Assembly: GCF_021390545.1 (NCBI RefSeq) | Contig: NZ_JAJUWR010000008.1 | Span: forward strand, 124,001 to 188,000 | DNA: 64,000 bases | From: Algoriphagus sp. AGSA1 | Lineage (GTDB): Bacteria; Bacteroidota; Bacteroidia; Cytophagales; Cyclobacteriaceae | Direction of reading: 5' to 3' | Shown: in pieces, positions 26,199-34,010 of the stretch | Layout: the number at the start of each line of letters is the position of its first letter | How positions within the stretch are numbered: position 1 is the first letter of the stretch | Position numbers and translations under genes: made by a program | Notes under the pieces: generated by a model | What the model saw: only the letters and a program-made list of their open reading frames with translations | What the model was told of the DNA's origin: nothing | Databases searched by the model: none

Positions 26199-27077
26199 TT
26201 AGATTCTGTCCATAGTGACTACCAGCACATTTAAGTCTTCGCTGTAAGCCATCCTGGTGATTTTTTGATGAGTGTCTGATTTTATTTTCCCTAGGGATTT
26301 CCACGCTGCGTTGGAATACTTGCGGATGAAAATTTCATTTCCTGAAGCCATTAATAAGTGCTTTTTGTCGATCCAGATAAAGTCCCTGGCACCTTTGAGA
26401 CCCTCAAGGTACACTTCCCTCGCCCCGGATTCAATATCGAAGCTTTTGATGATTCCCGGTTCATCACCGGAGACTTCGGTCAGGTAGGTGATTTTTGAGG
26501 TTTTAGGCCGTTTTACTATTGATCTTTCTATGCTGCTGTCAATGGATATGAGGTCATTACGTCCATTTGCATATAGTAGTCGATTAGGCTCCCCTAGGAC
26601 AAACATGGCCGCTTTGTTGTCATACCAATCGTAATATCCTACCGGCTCAATGTCATCGTACAGTAGTTCCGCAGGCTCAAAACTGGTGGGATAGAGCCAG
26701 ATTCTTTGCTTCTTATCTTCCTCCATCACCACTGCTGCGATGTACATCCCGCAATCAGTGATTCTGGGAGAAAATTCGCTTCGGTCATCAGTTTTGGAAA
26801 GGTTGGTGAATTTTTCAGACTCGAAATTATAGACGATAATATCATGGTTGCCATTTTCATCCGCGGCAGAGAACACCAATTGATATTCATTGATGAAGCT
26901 TGGCTGATTATCATACTCAGGTCTGTCAGTCAGTTTTTTAGCAGATTCAGGTAGGATTTTTAAATTGCCCCCTTTGCCCGTTGTCTCCAAGACCCATAGA
27001 TCGGTACCTGTCTGGGAGTACCCGGAAGTCAACAGGAAGGCACATAAAAAGAACAGATAGAGGTATTTTATATTCAT
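26199..27077 (-). CDS. TolB-like (PD40/WD40) secreted beta-propeller protein
   Basis: A 292-residue protein with a signal peptide (YLYLFFLCAFLLTSGYSQ). Repeated TolB-like blades are visible, e.g. DNQPSFINEYQLVFSAADENG (~60) and DRSEFSPRITDCGMYIAAV (~100), of the PD40 type, but no peptidase domain follows. It is likely periplasmic or extracellular and its partner is unknown. Forms a two-gene unit with the SMP-30-like gene downstream. Confidence 0.72.
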   Translation of the reverse strand: MNIKYLYLFFLCAFLLTSGYSQTGTDLWVLETTGKGGNLKILPESAKKLTDRPEYDNQPSFINEYQLVFSAADENGNHDIIVYNFESEKFTNLSKTDDRSEFSPRITDCGMYIAAVVMEEDKKQRIWLYPTSFEPAELLYDDIEPVGYYDWYDNKAAMFVLGEPNRLLYANGRNDLISIDSSIERSIVKRPKTSKITYLTEVSGDEPGIIKSFDIESGAREVYLEGLKGARDFIWIDKKHLLMASGNEIFIRKYSNAAWKSLGKIKSDTHQKITRMAYSEDLNVLVVTMDRI

Positions 27078-27391
27078 AGAACACGGATGATTGGGCAGGC
27101 AAAATACAAAATTACCAGGATTAAGAAAGTCTGGTGGGAGGACTAGTTTGCTTAGGCTTCACAGGGCTGTCTTAATGGCAGTTTGAAAAGATGACCAGTT
27201 GGAAAACCAATGTTGCCACAGGTATGATAGGTGGCTATTTTCATTTACAAAAGAAGAAACACTGTCTCCAGACCGTTCATTTTCGTACACTAGGTTGTTC
27301 ATTTCCTTTGCAATAAAATAGCATACCCTGCGAAATTCCGTGTTTTAAGCTATGTTTGGGGTATGGCATCTTTTTCGTAATTAAACAGAAC
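27078..27391 (+). promoter_or_regulatory. Divergent intergenic region with -7 element TATGTTTG
   Basis: A 314-bp gap between diverging genes. TATGTTTG at 27351-27358 matches TAnnTTTG and lies 33 bp before the DUF2752 start; no good -33 element is seen. Nothing else recognised. Confidence 0.45.
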
Positions 27392-27697
27392 ATGAAGGTA
27401 ATAACCCAAGGATTCTCAAAACTGCCCTTAGAGCTGGTCTTTTGGATCGGAAGCTTGATAGCAGTGCTCTTCCTGGATCCTCATGGTGGCAGTCATTTTA
27501 GTCTCTGTCCCTTGAGCCAGTTGGGCATCGAATGGTGTCCTGGGTGCGGGTTGGGCAGGTCTATGAGTCTGCTTGCAAGAGGAGAGTTCCAAGCTTCCTG
27601 GAGCATGCATCCACTGGCCTCTCTTGCATATTTGGTTATTATCGCTCGGATCTGGCAACTTATTAAAAATTTAAAAACAACACACAATTATGGCTAA
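27392..27697 (+). CDS. DUF2752 family small membrane protein
   Basis: A 101-residue protein from ATG 27392 (an earlier in-frame TTG at 27356 overlaps the likely -7 element). Two hydrophobic helices flank the family motif CPLSQLGIEWCPGCGLGRS (~residues 39-57), which has three Cys and the hallmark PGCGxxRS. The final part has a second TM helix (LASLAYLVIIARIWQL). Function of DUF2752 is unknown. The last 8 bp overlap the TM2 gene. Confidence 0.88.
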   Translation: MKVITQGFSKLPLELVFWIGSLIAVLFLDPHGGSHFSLCPLSQLGIEWCPGCGLGRSMSLLARGEFQASWSMHPLASLAYLVIIARIWQLIKNLKTTHNYG

Positions 27698-28070
27698 TGT
27701 ATTAAGACATCTTCCTGAATTGGAAGGAATGGAACTGGGCTACATCCAGGGTTTGATGAAAAACATGGATGAGGATCAAGCCTCACTTTTCGCACAGGTT
27801 TACCGTGCCAGGAGAAAAGACGCCCAAATGATATTGATTTTGACACTTATTGGATTCTTCGGGTTTGCGGGTTTGCACCGGTTTATCCTGGGACAGGTGG
27901 GATTAGGGATTCTTTATATATTGACTTTCGGATTATGCTTTATCGGTACAATCGTCGATTTGGTCAATTACAAGAGCCTTGCCTATGAATTTAACATCAA
28001 AGTGGCCCACGAGACCATGAACATGCTGAACGCAAATTATCCGGGGGAAGCCATGAATACTACGGTATAA
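27690..28070 (+). CDS. TM2 domain-containing membrane protein
   Basis: A 126-residue protein. The N-terminal ~55 residues are soluble and helical; the TM2 domain follows (~46-100) with two helices and the hallmark FGFAGLHRFILGQVGLGILYILT, ending with a TIVDLV motif. Overlap with the DUF2752 gene points to translational coupling; DUF2752 and TM2 proteins often occur together in Bacteroidota. Role unknown. Confidence 0.9.
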   Translation: MANVLRHLPELEGMELGYIQGLMKNMDEDQASLFAQVYRARRKDAQMILILTLIGFFGFAGLHRFILGQVGLGILYILTFGLCFIGTIVDLVNYKSLAYEFNIKVAHETMNMLNANYPGEAMNTTV

Positions 28071-28093
28071 TCCCTGAAAAAGTGTTTAACTAG

Positions 28094-28211
28094 GAGGCTG
28101 CCGCATAAGTAGGTTTTTTTGTCAGGCTAGCGAAGTCGAAGCCTTTAATTCGCTAATTAAGCCCATTTCGACTTCGCCCAATGTGACAATTATGAATTAT
28201 GAGACAGCCTC
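28094..28211. mobile_element. MITE-like element, copy A (118 bp)
   Basis: The ends are inverted repeats: GAGGCTGCCGCATAA at the left and TTATGAGACAGCCTC at the right. Inside lies a second perfect inverted pair, GCGAAGTCGAA (28130-28140) and TTCGACTTCGC (28167-28177). The whole sequence is a close reverse-complement match to 57925-58041. It contains no gene. It sits between convergent genes. I see no transposase in the window and no clear target-site duplication. Confidence 0.8.
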
Positions 28212-28296
28212 TTTTGTTTATTTATGACCATGACCAGTGGGATTTGCCGAGTCTCAAGTTGCGTTTAGATTTACTTGATGGAGGCTTTTCATAAAG

Positions 28297-28740
28297 CTAG
28301 ACGCGTTTAAGCATCTCTATGTGCTCTATGCCATCTTCCAGATACGGCCTGCCTTCATTTTCAAAACCAAGGGACTTGTAGAAATCATTGAGGTAGGTCT
28401 GTGCTCCAATTCTTATGGTGCAAGAACCAAATTCCGATTTTATAAAGGAAAGTGATTGCTCCATGATCTTTTGCCCTAATCCCTTCCCTCTAGCACTTTT
28501 ATCACATGCTACACGTCCAATAGAAACCTCTGGATAAGAGATGCCGGGGGGTAAGACTCTGGCGTAGGCTAATAGGGCATCATCAGACTTGATCATGACA
28601 TGATAAGCTGCCAGATCCTTATTATCAGCATCCTGGTACAGGCAATTTTGCTCTACCACGAAAATCTCATTTCTAAGCCTTATTATAACATACAGTTCCT
28701 GGGTACTTAGTTGTTCGAAGTTTTTTATCTGGATATTCAA
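28297..28740 (-). CDS. ElaA-like GNAT family N-acetyltransferase
   Basis: A 147-residue GNAT protein. The opening LYVIIRLRNEIFVVEQNCLYQDADNKD (split by function: the (L/I)RxxVFVVEQ(x)CxYxexDxxD hallmark of ElaA) is at ~17-43; acyl-CoA motif A is IGRVACDKSARGKGLGQKI at ~76-94; and a YLNDFYKSLGF motif lies near 117. Substrate is unknown. No operon partner. Confidence 0.9.
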   Translation of the reverse strand: MNIQIKNFEQLSTQELYVIIRLRNEIFVVEQNCLYQDADNKDLAAYHVMIKSDDALLAYARVLPPGISYPEVSIGRVACDKSARGKGLGQKIMEQSLSFIKSEFGSCTIRIGAQTYLNDFYKSLGFENEGRPYLEDGIEHIEMLKRV

Positions 28741-28874
28741 ATGGATTGATTTTGGGATTTTACGCTTTATTAGTCTCTATAATTAAAATTGATGGAATAT
28801 TCTGATCAAAAATCCACCGATAAATGTAGAACGGATAGCTTTGCCTACAAGAAGATAACCTAGAATGTATTCTC

Positions 28875-29582
28875 TTACCAATCCTCCCCATTTTCAACTT
28901 CCGGTTCATCTGCATCAAAACTATCAAACATAGCCAGACCACTTTCAGAAAGTGTCAGATGGATGCTTCGGAGTTTTGCATGGATGGTCTGTAAGGTACT
29001 AAAGTCAGGCTGCTGTACATGAAAAGGAATCCTGATCAGGTTTTCGGCATCCTTAGAAAAAGGGGGTGGGGGATCACTTCCCAGAAAATAAGGCCACAGT
29101 GTCTTGCCACAGCTATACCCCCATGTAGTAATGGCAAAATCCTTATCGTACTGCTGAAGCCGTTCATTGATTTCCTCAAAAAATTGAGCTGATTCCCCTA
29201 GTCTTAGTCTGGAGCCAGCACGGGATTTACCTTTGGTTTTGAGGTATTTGATCTGGCTTTTGCCCTGCTTCTGCCTGACCATATAGGCACGGAACACCTT
29301 ATGGTCCAGCATTTCTCCATTATGAAAATATCCTGTGGTGGCGATTCCCGCCCGGATCATCACCAAAGCCAAGTGGAAGTCATCTATTTCTGCCAAACTC
29401 CCAGAGGAATCCGGTAGTGTATGCCAGGGCAGGGAGATTCTCGCAAGCCAGGATTCTGAATCAGCTATAACCCATTGATGCTTAGTTTTTTCAAATGAGG
29501 TTGATAAACCATGCTTTTTTGTAAACTCTAAAAGGGCTTGGTACTTTTCAAGGCTAATTAACTTTGGTTGGCCGGAAATCAT
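28875..29582 (-). CDS. VLRF1-domain protein, bacterial homologue of Vms1/ANKZF1 release factor
   Basis: A 235-residue soluble protein. Residues ~70-210 match the VLRF1 domain of the eRF1-like tRNA hydrolase Vms1 (yeast) and ANKZF1 (human): AGIATTGYFHNGE, then HKVFRAYMVRQKQGKSQ with the GxxQ catalytic-type motif (GKSQ, residues 107-110), a KGKSRAGSRLRL block, and the tail IPFHVQQPDFSTLQTIHAKL. In eukaryotes this domain releases stalled nascent chains from peptidyl-tRNA. A bacterial role in ribosome rescue is inferred. The zinc finger and ankyrin parts of the eukaryotic proteins are absent. A divergent gene starts 48 bp away. Confidence 0.85.
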   Translation of the reverse strand: MISGQPKLISLEKYQALLEFTKKHGLSTSFEKTKHQWVIADSESWLARISLPWHTLPDSSGSLAEIDDFHLALVMIRAGIATTGYFHNGEMLDHKVFRAYMVRQKQGKSQIKYLKTKGKSRAGSRLRLGESAQFFEEINERLQQYDKDFAITTWGYSCGKTLWPYFLGSDPPPPFSKDAENLIRIPFHVQQPDFSTLQTIHAKLRSIHLTLSESGLAMFDSFDADEPEVENGEDW

Positions 29583-29602
29583 AGCGGGGGATGCTTTTCA
29601 AT

Positions 29603-29610
29603 TATATTTG
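29603..29610 (+). promoter_or_regulatory. Candidate -7 element (TATATTTG) of the HEAT-like gene
   Basis: TATATTTG fits TAnnTTTG and is 20 bp before the ATG at 29631. No good -33 element is visible at the usual spacing. Confidence 0.45.
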
Positions 29611-29630
29611 TGCAAATAAACCGAAAAATC

Positions 29631-30158
29631 ATGGACGAGGAAATCCAAGGCTTGATCATGCGCATGAGTGATCCAAATGAAAAGGAGGCTTTTTATTTTG
29701 CGGATAAATTGGGGACAAAACTGGATGAAAACTCTCTAGCTGAGGTATACAAGTTGGTAAAAGGGGACAATTGGGAAATTGCATATTTGGCTTGCAGGGC
29801 ACTTTCCAAATCCAGCTTTAATGAGCAATCCCTAGATGTGGTTTTTGAAGCAATCTATGACAAAAAAAACAGACCCCACCAGGGAGCCTTTGTTCAGGTC
29901 TTGGAGGAATTTGATCTAAGCCAACGTTTTGTGGATATTTTTAGAGTCTATTTATTCGGCAACTTCAAGGCACAGACATTGGCTAAAATGTACTTGGATG
30001 AGGTGGAGTTTGACATTACTCCAAGGACGCTGCGCAAAGTAGAAAAACACTGGAACCATTACCTGCACAATCCAGAAGATGAAGGTAGTCTGGAATTAAA
30101 AAAACAAGAGGTAGTACCCATTCTTGAGGAGCTCAGGGAATTATTTTCTGAGGACTAG
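29631..30158 (+). CDS. HEAT-repeat-like small protein of unknown function
   Basis: A 175-residue soluble, acidic, all-helical protein starting at ATG 29631; in-frame codons upstream of it fall in the promoter. Pairs of helices such as DENSLAEVYKLVKGDNWEIAYLACRALSKS followed by similar units suggest an alpha-solenoid of HEAT type (the pattern is split here only to describe: an AYLACRAL helix near residue 50 and a GAFVQVLEEF helix near 87). No catalytic motif. It is divergent from the VLRF1 gene and followed 51 bp later by another unknown gene. Scaffold role is a guess. Confidence 0.7.
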   Translation: MDEEIQGLIMRMSDPNEKEAFYFADKLGTKLDENSLAEVYKLVKGDNWEIAYLACRALSKSSFNEQSLDVVFEAIYDKKNRPHQGAFVQVLEEFDLSQRFVDIFRVYLFGNFKAQTLAKMYLDEVEFDITPRTLRKVEKHWNHYLHNPEDEGSLELKKQEVVPILEELRELFSED

Positions 30159-30209
30159 GGGATATTTGCCTGATTTTTGAGCTAATACCCATACAGGATA
30201 ATGTAGGTT

Positions 30210-30845
30210 ATGCTTAATAAATCGGATATAATAAAATCACATACCCCCTTCTTCACGATGCACGGGTTTGACTCAAACCCATGCGGATCAGTGTTTGAGA
30301 AGGCTTTTGAGGGTGGTAGGCAAGTTGTGGAGGTGCAATGTCGAGAAGAAAGCGATGGGGTGGTTGTAGAATATTATTTCGGTATCCGCATACATTCTGT
30401 TGAGGAACTGGTAAGCCAGTATCTTCCAACTCTGATCACTAATGTGGAGGAATCGCTTACTTTGTATATGTCTCTGGACAAGTTGGGGAATTCCCGCCTA
30501 GGTAAAATCAAAATTTCTACTACTGAGGAGCTTACTGAGTTACAAAGTGCCATTGAAAATTTCTTCAGTATAAACGGGTTTAGCAGGTTGGATCAAATGA
30601 GCAATCCACTAAATCTAGAGCAGGATTTTTTTTACCAACAAAGTAAGCCAAGTAACTCTAATGAGATGGTGGAGGTCGCCTTTCGATCCATTGCACTAAG
30701 CAAGCTTTTCAATCCAGAAGATTATCCTGTTTTGAGACAGGCCTACCTGGAAAAAATGGATTACAGTGAGATGACCCCGTTGACAGTAGCCTCATTCTTC
30801 CATTTTCTCAATTTTCTGGATCATCTTAAGCCAATAGCGGCTTGA
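30210..30845 (+). CDS. Hypothetical soluble protein
   Basis: A 211-residue protein that I do not recognise. It has no signal peptide or membrane segment. The first ~100 residues are predicted beta-rich (EVQCREESDGVVVEYYFGIR), with a helical C-terminal half. It is co-directional with the HEAT-like gene and could share its promoter. The codon use and absence of a competing frame support a real gene. Confidence 0.7.
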   Translation: MLNKSDIIKSHTPFFTMHGFDSNPCGSVFEKAFEGGRQVVEVQCREESDGVVVEYYFGIRIHSVEELVSQYLPTLITNVEESLTLYMSLDKLGNSRLGKIKISTTEELTELQSAIENFFSINGFSRLDQMSNPLNLEQDFFYQQSKPSNSNEMVEVAFRSIALSKLFNPEDYPVLRQAYLEKMDYSEMTPLTVASFFHFLNFLDHLKPIAA

Positions 30846-30940
30846 ACCTGTCTTGTTCCCAAAAATCAAAAGCCTGTGCAATAAGTTTTTCTGTGGCTGA
30901 AATGGGCTGTTGAAATGTTAGATTTAAGCTAAATAACCCG

Positions 30941-33430
30941 TTATCGAAACTTCCTTTTTACCCCTCTAACTGCCTCGGCATCAATAGGGTCTTCAGGCCA
31001 CTCATGCTTGGGATAGCGTCTTTTCAGATCCTTCTTCACTTCGAAATAGCCATTCTGCCAAAAGCTTTTTAAATCTTGGGTAAGTTGAACAGGTTTATAG
31101 CCGGGCGAGAGCATTTCTATCAGGACATTGACTTTGCCATCGTTTACTTTGGGTGTTTCCAGAAGACCAAATAATTCCTGAAGCCGTACAGAAAGAAGGG
31201 GGGCGTCTCCGCTTCTATAAGTAAGTCTGATCTTACTTCCGGATGGAACGCCGATTGTGGCAGGTGCGAGCTGATCCAATTCCTTTTGCTGCTCATAATC
31301 CAAGGAATGCAACAGGATTTGACTGATATTTAACTTCTTGAAATCATCGTTTTTCTGGATCCCTTTTAGGTAAGGTTCTATCCAGGTTTCAGGTTTTTCA
31401 CAGAGATCAGCCACAGACCAGTCCGGCCATTGCTGCTCAGGATTCCATTGTTTCAGGGATTGCACACGCAAGATCAGTTGCTCTACCTCATCATTGAAAT
31501 CCAGCAAATATTCTCCTTCCTCACGGATAGCTTCCAATATAGCCTCCGTCACATCTCCCTCCGAATATTTTGCCAAAGGTCTTGTGCCCAAAATAATGGA
31601 TCCGATCCGGATCTCTGAATGAGCCTGAAGACCGCCTTTTTTTCTGTCCCACTTCAGAACTTCCTTGGATTTCAGCATAGGTGCCAGATCCTTTGGATTT
31701 ATCGGAGCGGCCATCCATATTTTACCCATGCCTTCACGGGCATCCACATGGGCCACCGCAAGCCAGGATTCATGGGCTAAATCATCCTTATGCCCAATCT
31801 GGGCTATCTTGCCATTGGCGAGTTGAAATTGTGCATTGTTGCCGGGGCGTGCAGCGGCGATACGCTCAGGATACGCATAGGCGAGGAGCAGTCCGGTTTG
31901 CCAGGGATCTACAGGTCCGTTTTCCGGTTGTATAGAAAACATTCGTCTATACGAGGCAGCCATCTTTTCGATTTTTTTTATTCTTGGAATGCTCACGTTG
32001 TGCTGTCGGAACCTTCGGAGTGCTTCTATCCTGAGGTTCAAATCCACACCCGCATCCGGGCCAAGAGGATCCCGCTCGTCCAGTATGGCCGCTATATCGG
32101 TAGCCAAGCCTAACTGATCAATTTCTTCCGCATTGATCAGCATATGGGCTATACGGGGGTGAGTTGGAAGTTGATGCACTTCCCTGCCGTGAGGCGTAAG
32201 TTCGCCCCCGGCGATAGCTTCTATGGATTCCAGGGTTTTTTCGGCCAAAGCCAAAGTGCCAGCAGGAGGAGGAGTAAGCCAGGTCATGGAGCGGATGTCC
32301 TGCTTACCCCAGGCTTTCATATCCAGAACCAGCCCTGTGAGATCTGCTTCCATCAATTCAGGAGTACGGTATTCGTCCAGTTGGTTTTGAATAGCTTTAG
32401 TCCAAAGTCTATAGCTATGACCAGCGGTCAATCGACCTGCCCTTCCTGATCTTTGATCAGCGGAATCCTTGCTGATCCTATGTAAAACCAGTCGTGATAA
32501 ACCTGATCTGGCAACAAATCGGCTCGACTTTGCAAAACCGGAGTCCACCACGACCTTCACTCCCTCTATAGTCAGAGATGTCTCCGCTATATCTGTGGAA
32601 AGTACTATTTTTCGTTTTCCTGAGGGATGGGGCATGATTGCCCTGTTCTGGTCTCCAGGCGAAAGTTGTCCATAGAGTGGCAATACCGCATCATCCGGCA
32701 GTGCTTTTCGTAAAATCTCCTGGGCTTTTCGGATTTCTCCCTGTCCCGGAAGAAAAACCAGAAAATCTCCTTCATGAATCTTGGTCAAAGGAATAACCTG
32801 CCTTGCTGCATCTTCCCCAATCGCGTATTGATCCACCTCATTCAGGTAATTTACTTCCACTGGATATTGTCTTCCTTTGCTTTCGATGACGGTGGATTTA
32901 AGCAATCCTGAAAGTACGTTCGCGTCAATTGTCGCAGACATCAGCAGTATCCTGAGATCAGGTCTCAATACTTGTTGTACTTCCCTACATAGCGCCAAGG
33001 CAACTTCAGAATGAAGATTTCTCTCATGAAATTCATCAAAAATCACCAACCCTACATCTTCCAGCGCATTGTCTGAGTGGAGCATGCGGGTGAGAATCCC
33101 TTCTGTAATCACCTCAAGCCGGGTATTTGCCGAAATGGCAGATTCGAAGCGTATTCGATACCCTATCAGATCGCCTAGCTTGGTGTCCGTCATAGAGGCC
33201 ATCCGCTGTGCTATGGTCTTTGTGGCCAATCGTCTGGGCTCCAGCATGATGATTTTTTTGCCCTTCAGCCAGGGTTCATCTAGGAGAGTTATGGGTAGGA
33301 GTGTACTCTTGCCTGCTCCTGGAGGAGCCTGGATGATCAGGGAATTCGCAGCAGTGAGTTGGGATTTTACCTGTGGGATTATCTCCGCTACCGGCAGATC
33401 AAAAGAAGTAGGGTCAAAATTCTGGAGCAT
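30941..33430 (-). CDS. hrpB: ATP-dependent helicase HrpB
   Basis: An 829-residue DExH-box helicase. Start is placed at ATG 33430, because an upstream TTG extension of 30 codons has no family resemblance. Helicase motifs in order: APPGAGKST (Walker A, ~34), the DEFH box (DEFHERN), SATID, and QRSGRAGR (motif VI). The helicase-associated region and the HrpB C-terminal domain complete it; length matches the usual ~820. Role in RNA metabolism is generally assumed. It stands alone between genes of other direction. Confidence 0.95.
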   Translation of the reverse strand: MLQNFDPTSFDLPVAEIIPQVKSQLTAANSLIIQAPPGAGKSTLLPITLLDEPWLKGKKIIMLEPRRLATKTIAQRMASMTDTKLGDLIGYRIRFESAISANTRLEVITEGILTRMLHSDNALEDVGLVIFDEFHERNLHSEVALALCREVQQVLRPDLRILLMSATIDANVLSGLLKSTVIESKGRQYPVEVNYLNEVDQYAIGEDAARQVIPLTKIHEGDFLVFLPGQGEIRKAQEILRKALPDDAVLPLYGQLSPGDQNRAIMPHPSGKRKIVLSTDIAETSLTIEGVKVVVDSGFAKSSRFVARSGLSRLVLHRISKDSADQRSGRAGRLTAGHSYRLWTKAIQNQLDEYRTPELMEADLTGLVLDMKAWGKQDIRSMTWLTPPPAGTLALAEKTLESIEAIAGGELTPHGREVHQLPTHPRIAHMLINAEEIDQLGLATDIAAILDERDPLGPDAGVDLNLRIEALRRFRQHNVSIPRIKKIEKMAASYRRMFSIQPENGPVDPWQTGLLLAYAYPERIAAARPGNNAQFQLANGKIAQIGHKDDLAHESWLAVAHVDAREGMGKIWMAAPINPKDLAPMLKSKEVLKWDRKKGGLQAHSEIRIGSIILGTRPLAKYSEGDVTEAILEAIREEGEYLLDFNDEVEQLILRVQSLKQWNPEQQWPDWSVADLCEKPETWIEPYLKGIQKNDDFKKLNISQILLHSLDYEQQKELDQLAPATIGVPSGSKIRLTYRSGDAPLLSVRLQELFGLLETPKVNDGKVNVLIEMLSPGYKPVQLTQDLKSFWQNGYFEVKKDLKRRYPKHEWPEDPIDAEAVRGVKRKFR

Positions 33431-33477
33431 GGCTGCAAAAGTAAGATTTCCTGACCAGAAAGGGAATTGTGCGGTAA

Positions 33478-33580
33478 TTACGTCACTGCGAGACTTAACA
33501 TTTGGTTGCCAACCGCACAAAATCGGAATGACGTTGTAATGTCATCTCGACCAGAGGAAGAGATCTCAAGCGATACTACA
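33478..33580. repeat. Degenerate dispersed-repeat remnant
   Basis: A CGTCACTGCGAG segment (33481-33492), then GGAATGACG (33525-33533), and a GTCATCTCGACC-type segment (33541-33552) followed by GAAGAGATCTCA. These resemble the CGTCATTGCGAG and GTCATCTCGACC families of short intergenic repeats widespread in bacteria. The TTACGTCA / TGACGT ends form a short inverted pair. Resemblance is from memory and only partial. Confidence 0.45.
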
Positions 33581-33649
33581 TTCATCACAATTCCCATAGA
33601 CGTCATCGGTAATGGTGAGGTACGAACCTGAAGCAGTCTCTTGGAATAG

Positions 33650-33916
33650 AAAGAAGAAGGTCAGGGACTACTAGGGTATTATTCTTCTATTGAAATAGAA
33701 GAGGGACTGTATAATCCCATACATCTTCCATTCAAGCTTCTCAGTGAAATCCAGCAGAAAAGAAACTCAGTAGGGTGGATCAGTATGGATCATTCGGCAG
33801 ACTATGTGGAAATAGCGATGTTCGGCCCTGGAAGTGAAATACTGACACCATTCATCAAAAACACAGACCTGCACTTCTTGATGCTCAAGGCTGCGGAAGT
33901 AAAAAACAAGTTTTAG
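33650..33916 (+). pseudogene. Alkaline phosphatase, C-terminal remnant
   Basis: An open frame of about 88 codons without a start, cut by TAG at 33647-33649 and ending at TAG 33914-33916. The encoded tail GWISMDHSADYVEIAMFGPG matches the alkaline phosphatase C-terminal region, where the His of the DHSADYV segment corresponds to the last zinc ligand, and it is followed by the usual PFIKNTDLHFLMLKAA helix. The upstream ~450 residues of the enzyme are absent, and the space to HrpB contains repeat-like sequence instead. A dead gene left by deletion or rearrangement. Confidence 0.75.
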
Positions 33917-33982
33917 CCCCGTCGAATTTGAATAAAGGTCAAAAGCTCATCGGGAAGATGAAATAGAGATGTACTTTGGCGA

Positions 33983-34010
33983 AAAAGCTCGCTTGAACAG
34001 TTTTTCAAGC
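33983..34010 (-). terminator. Terminator of the cobW operon
   Basis: On the minus strand GCTTGAA (34010-34004) pairs with TTCAAGC (33997-33991) around a 6-nt loop, followed by GAGCTTTTTCG containing a T-run. It begins at the stop codon of the last GTPase gene. Confidence 0.6.

Noticed and set aside
33431..33520. 30-codon N-terminal extension of HrpB from TTG
   Set aside because: It runs through repeat-like sequence and has no helicase-family match; ATG 33430 gives the normal length.
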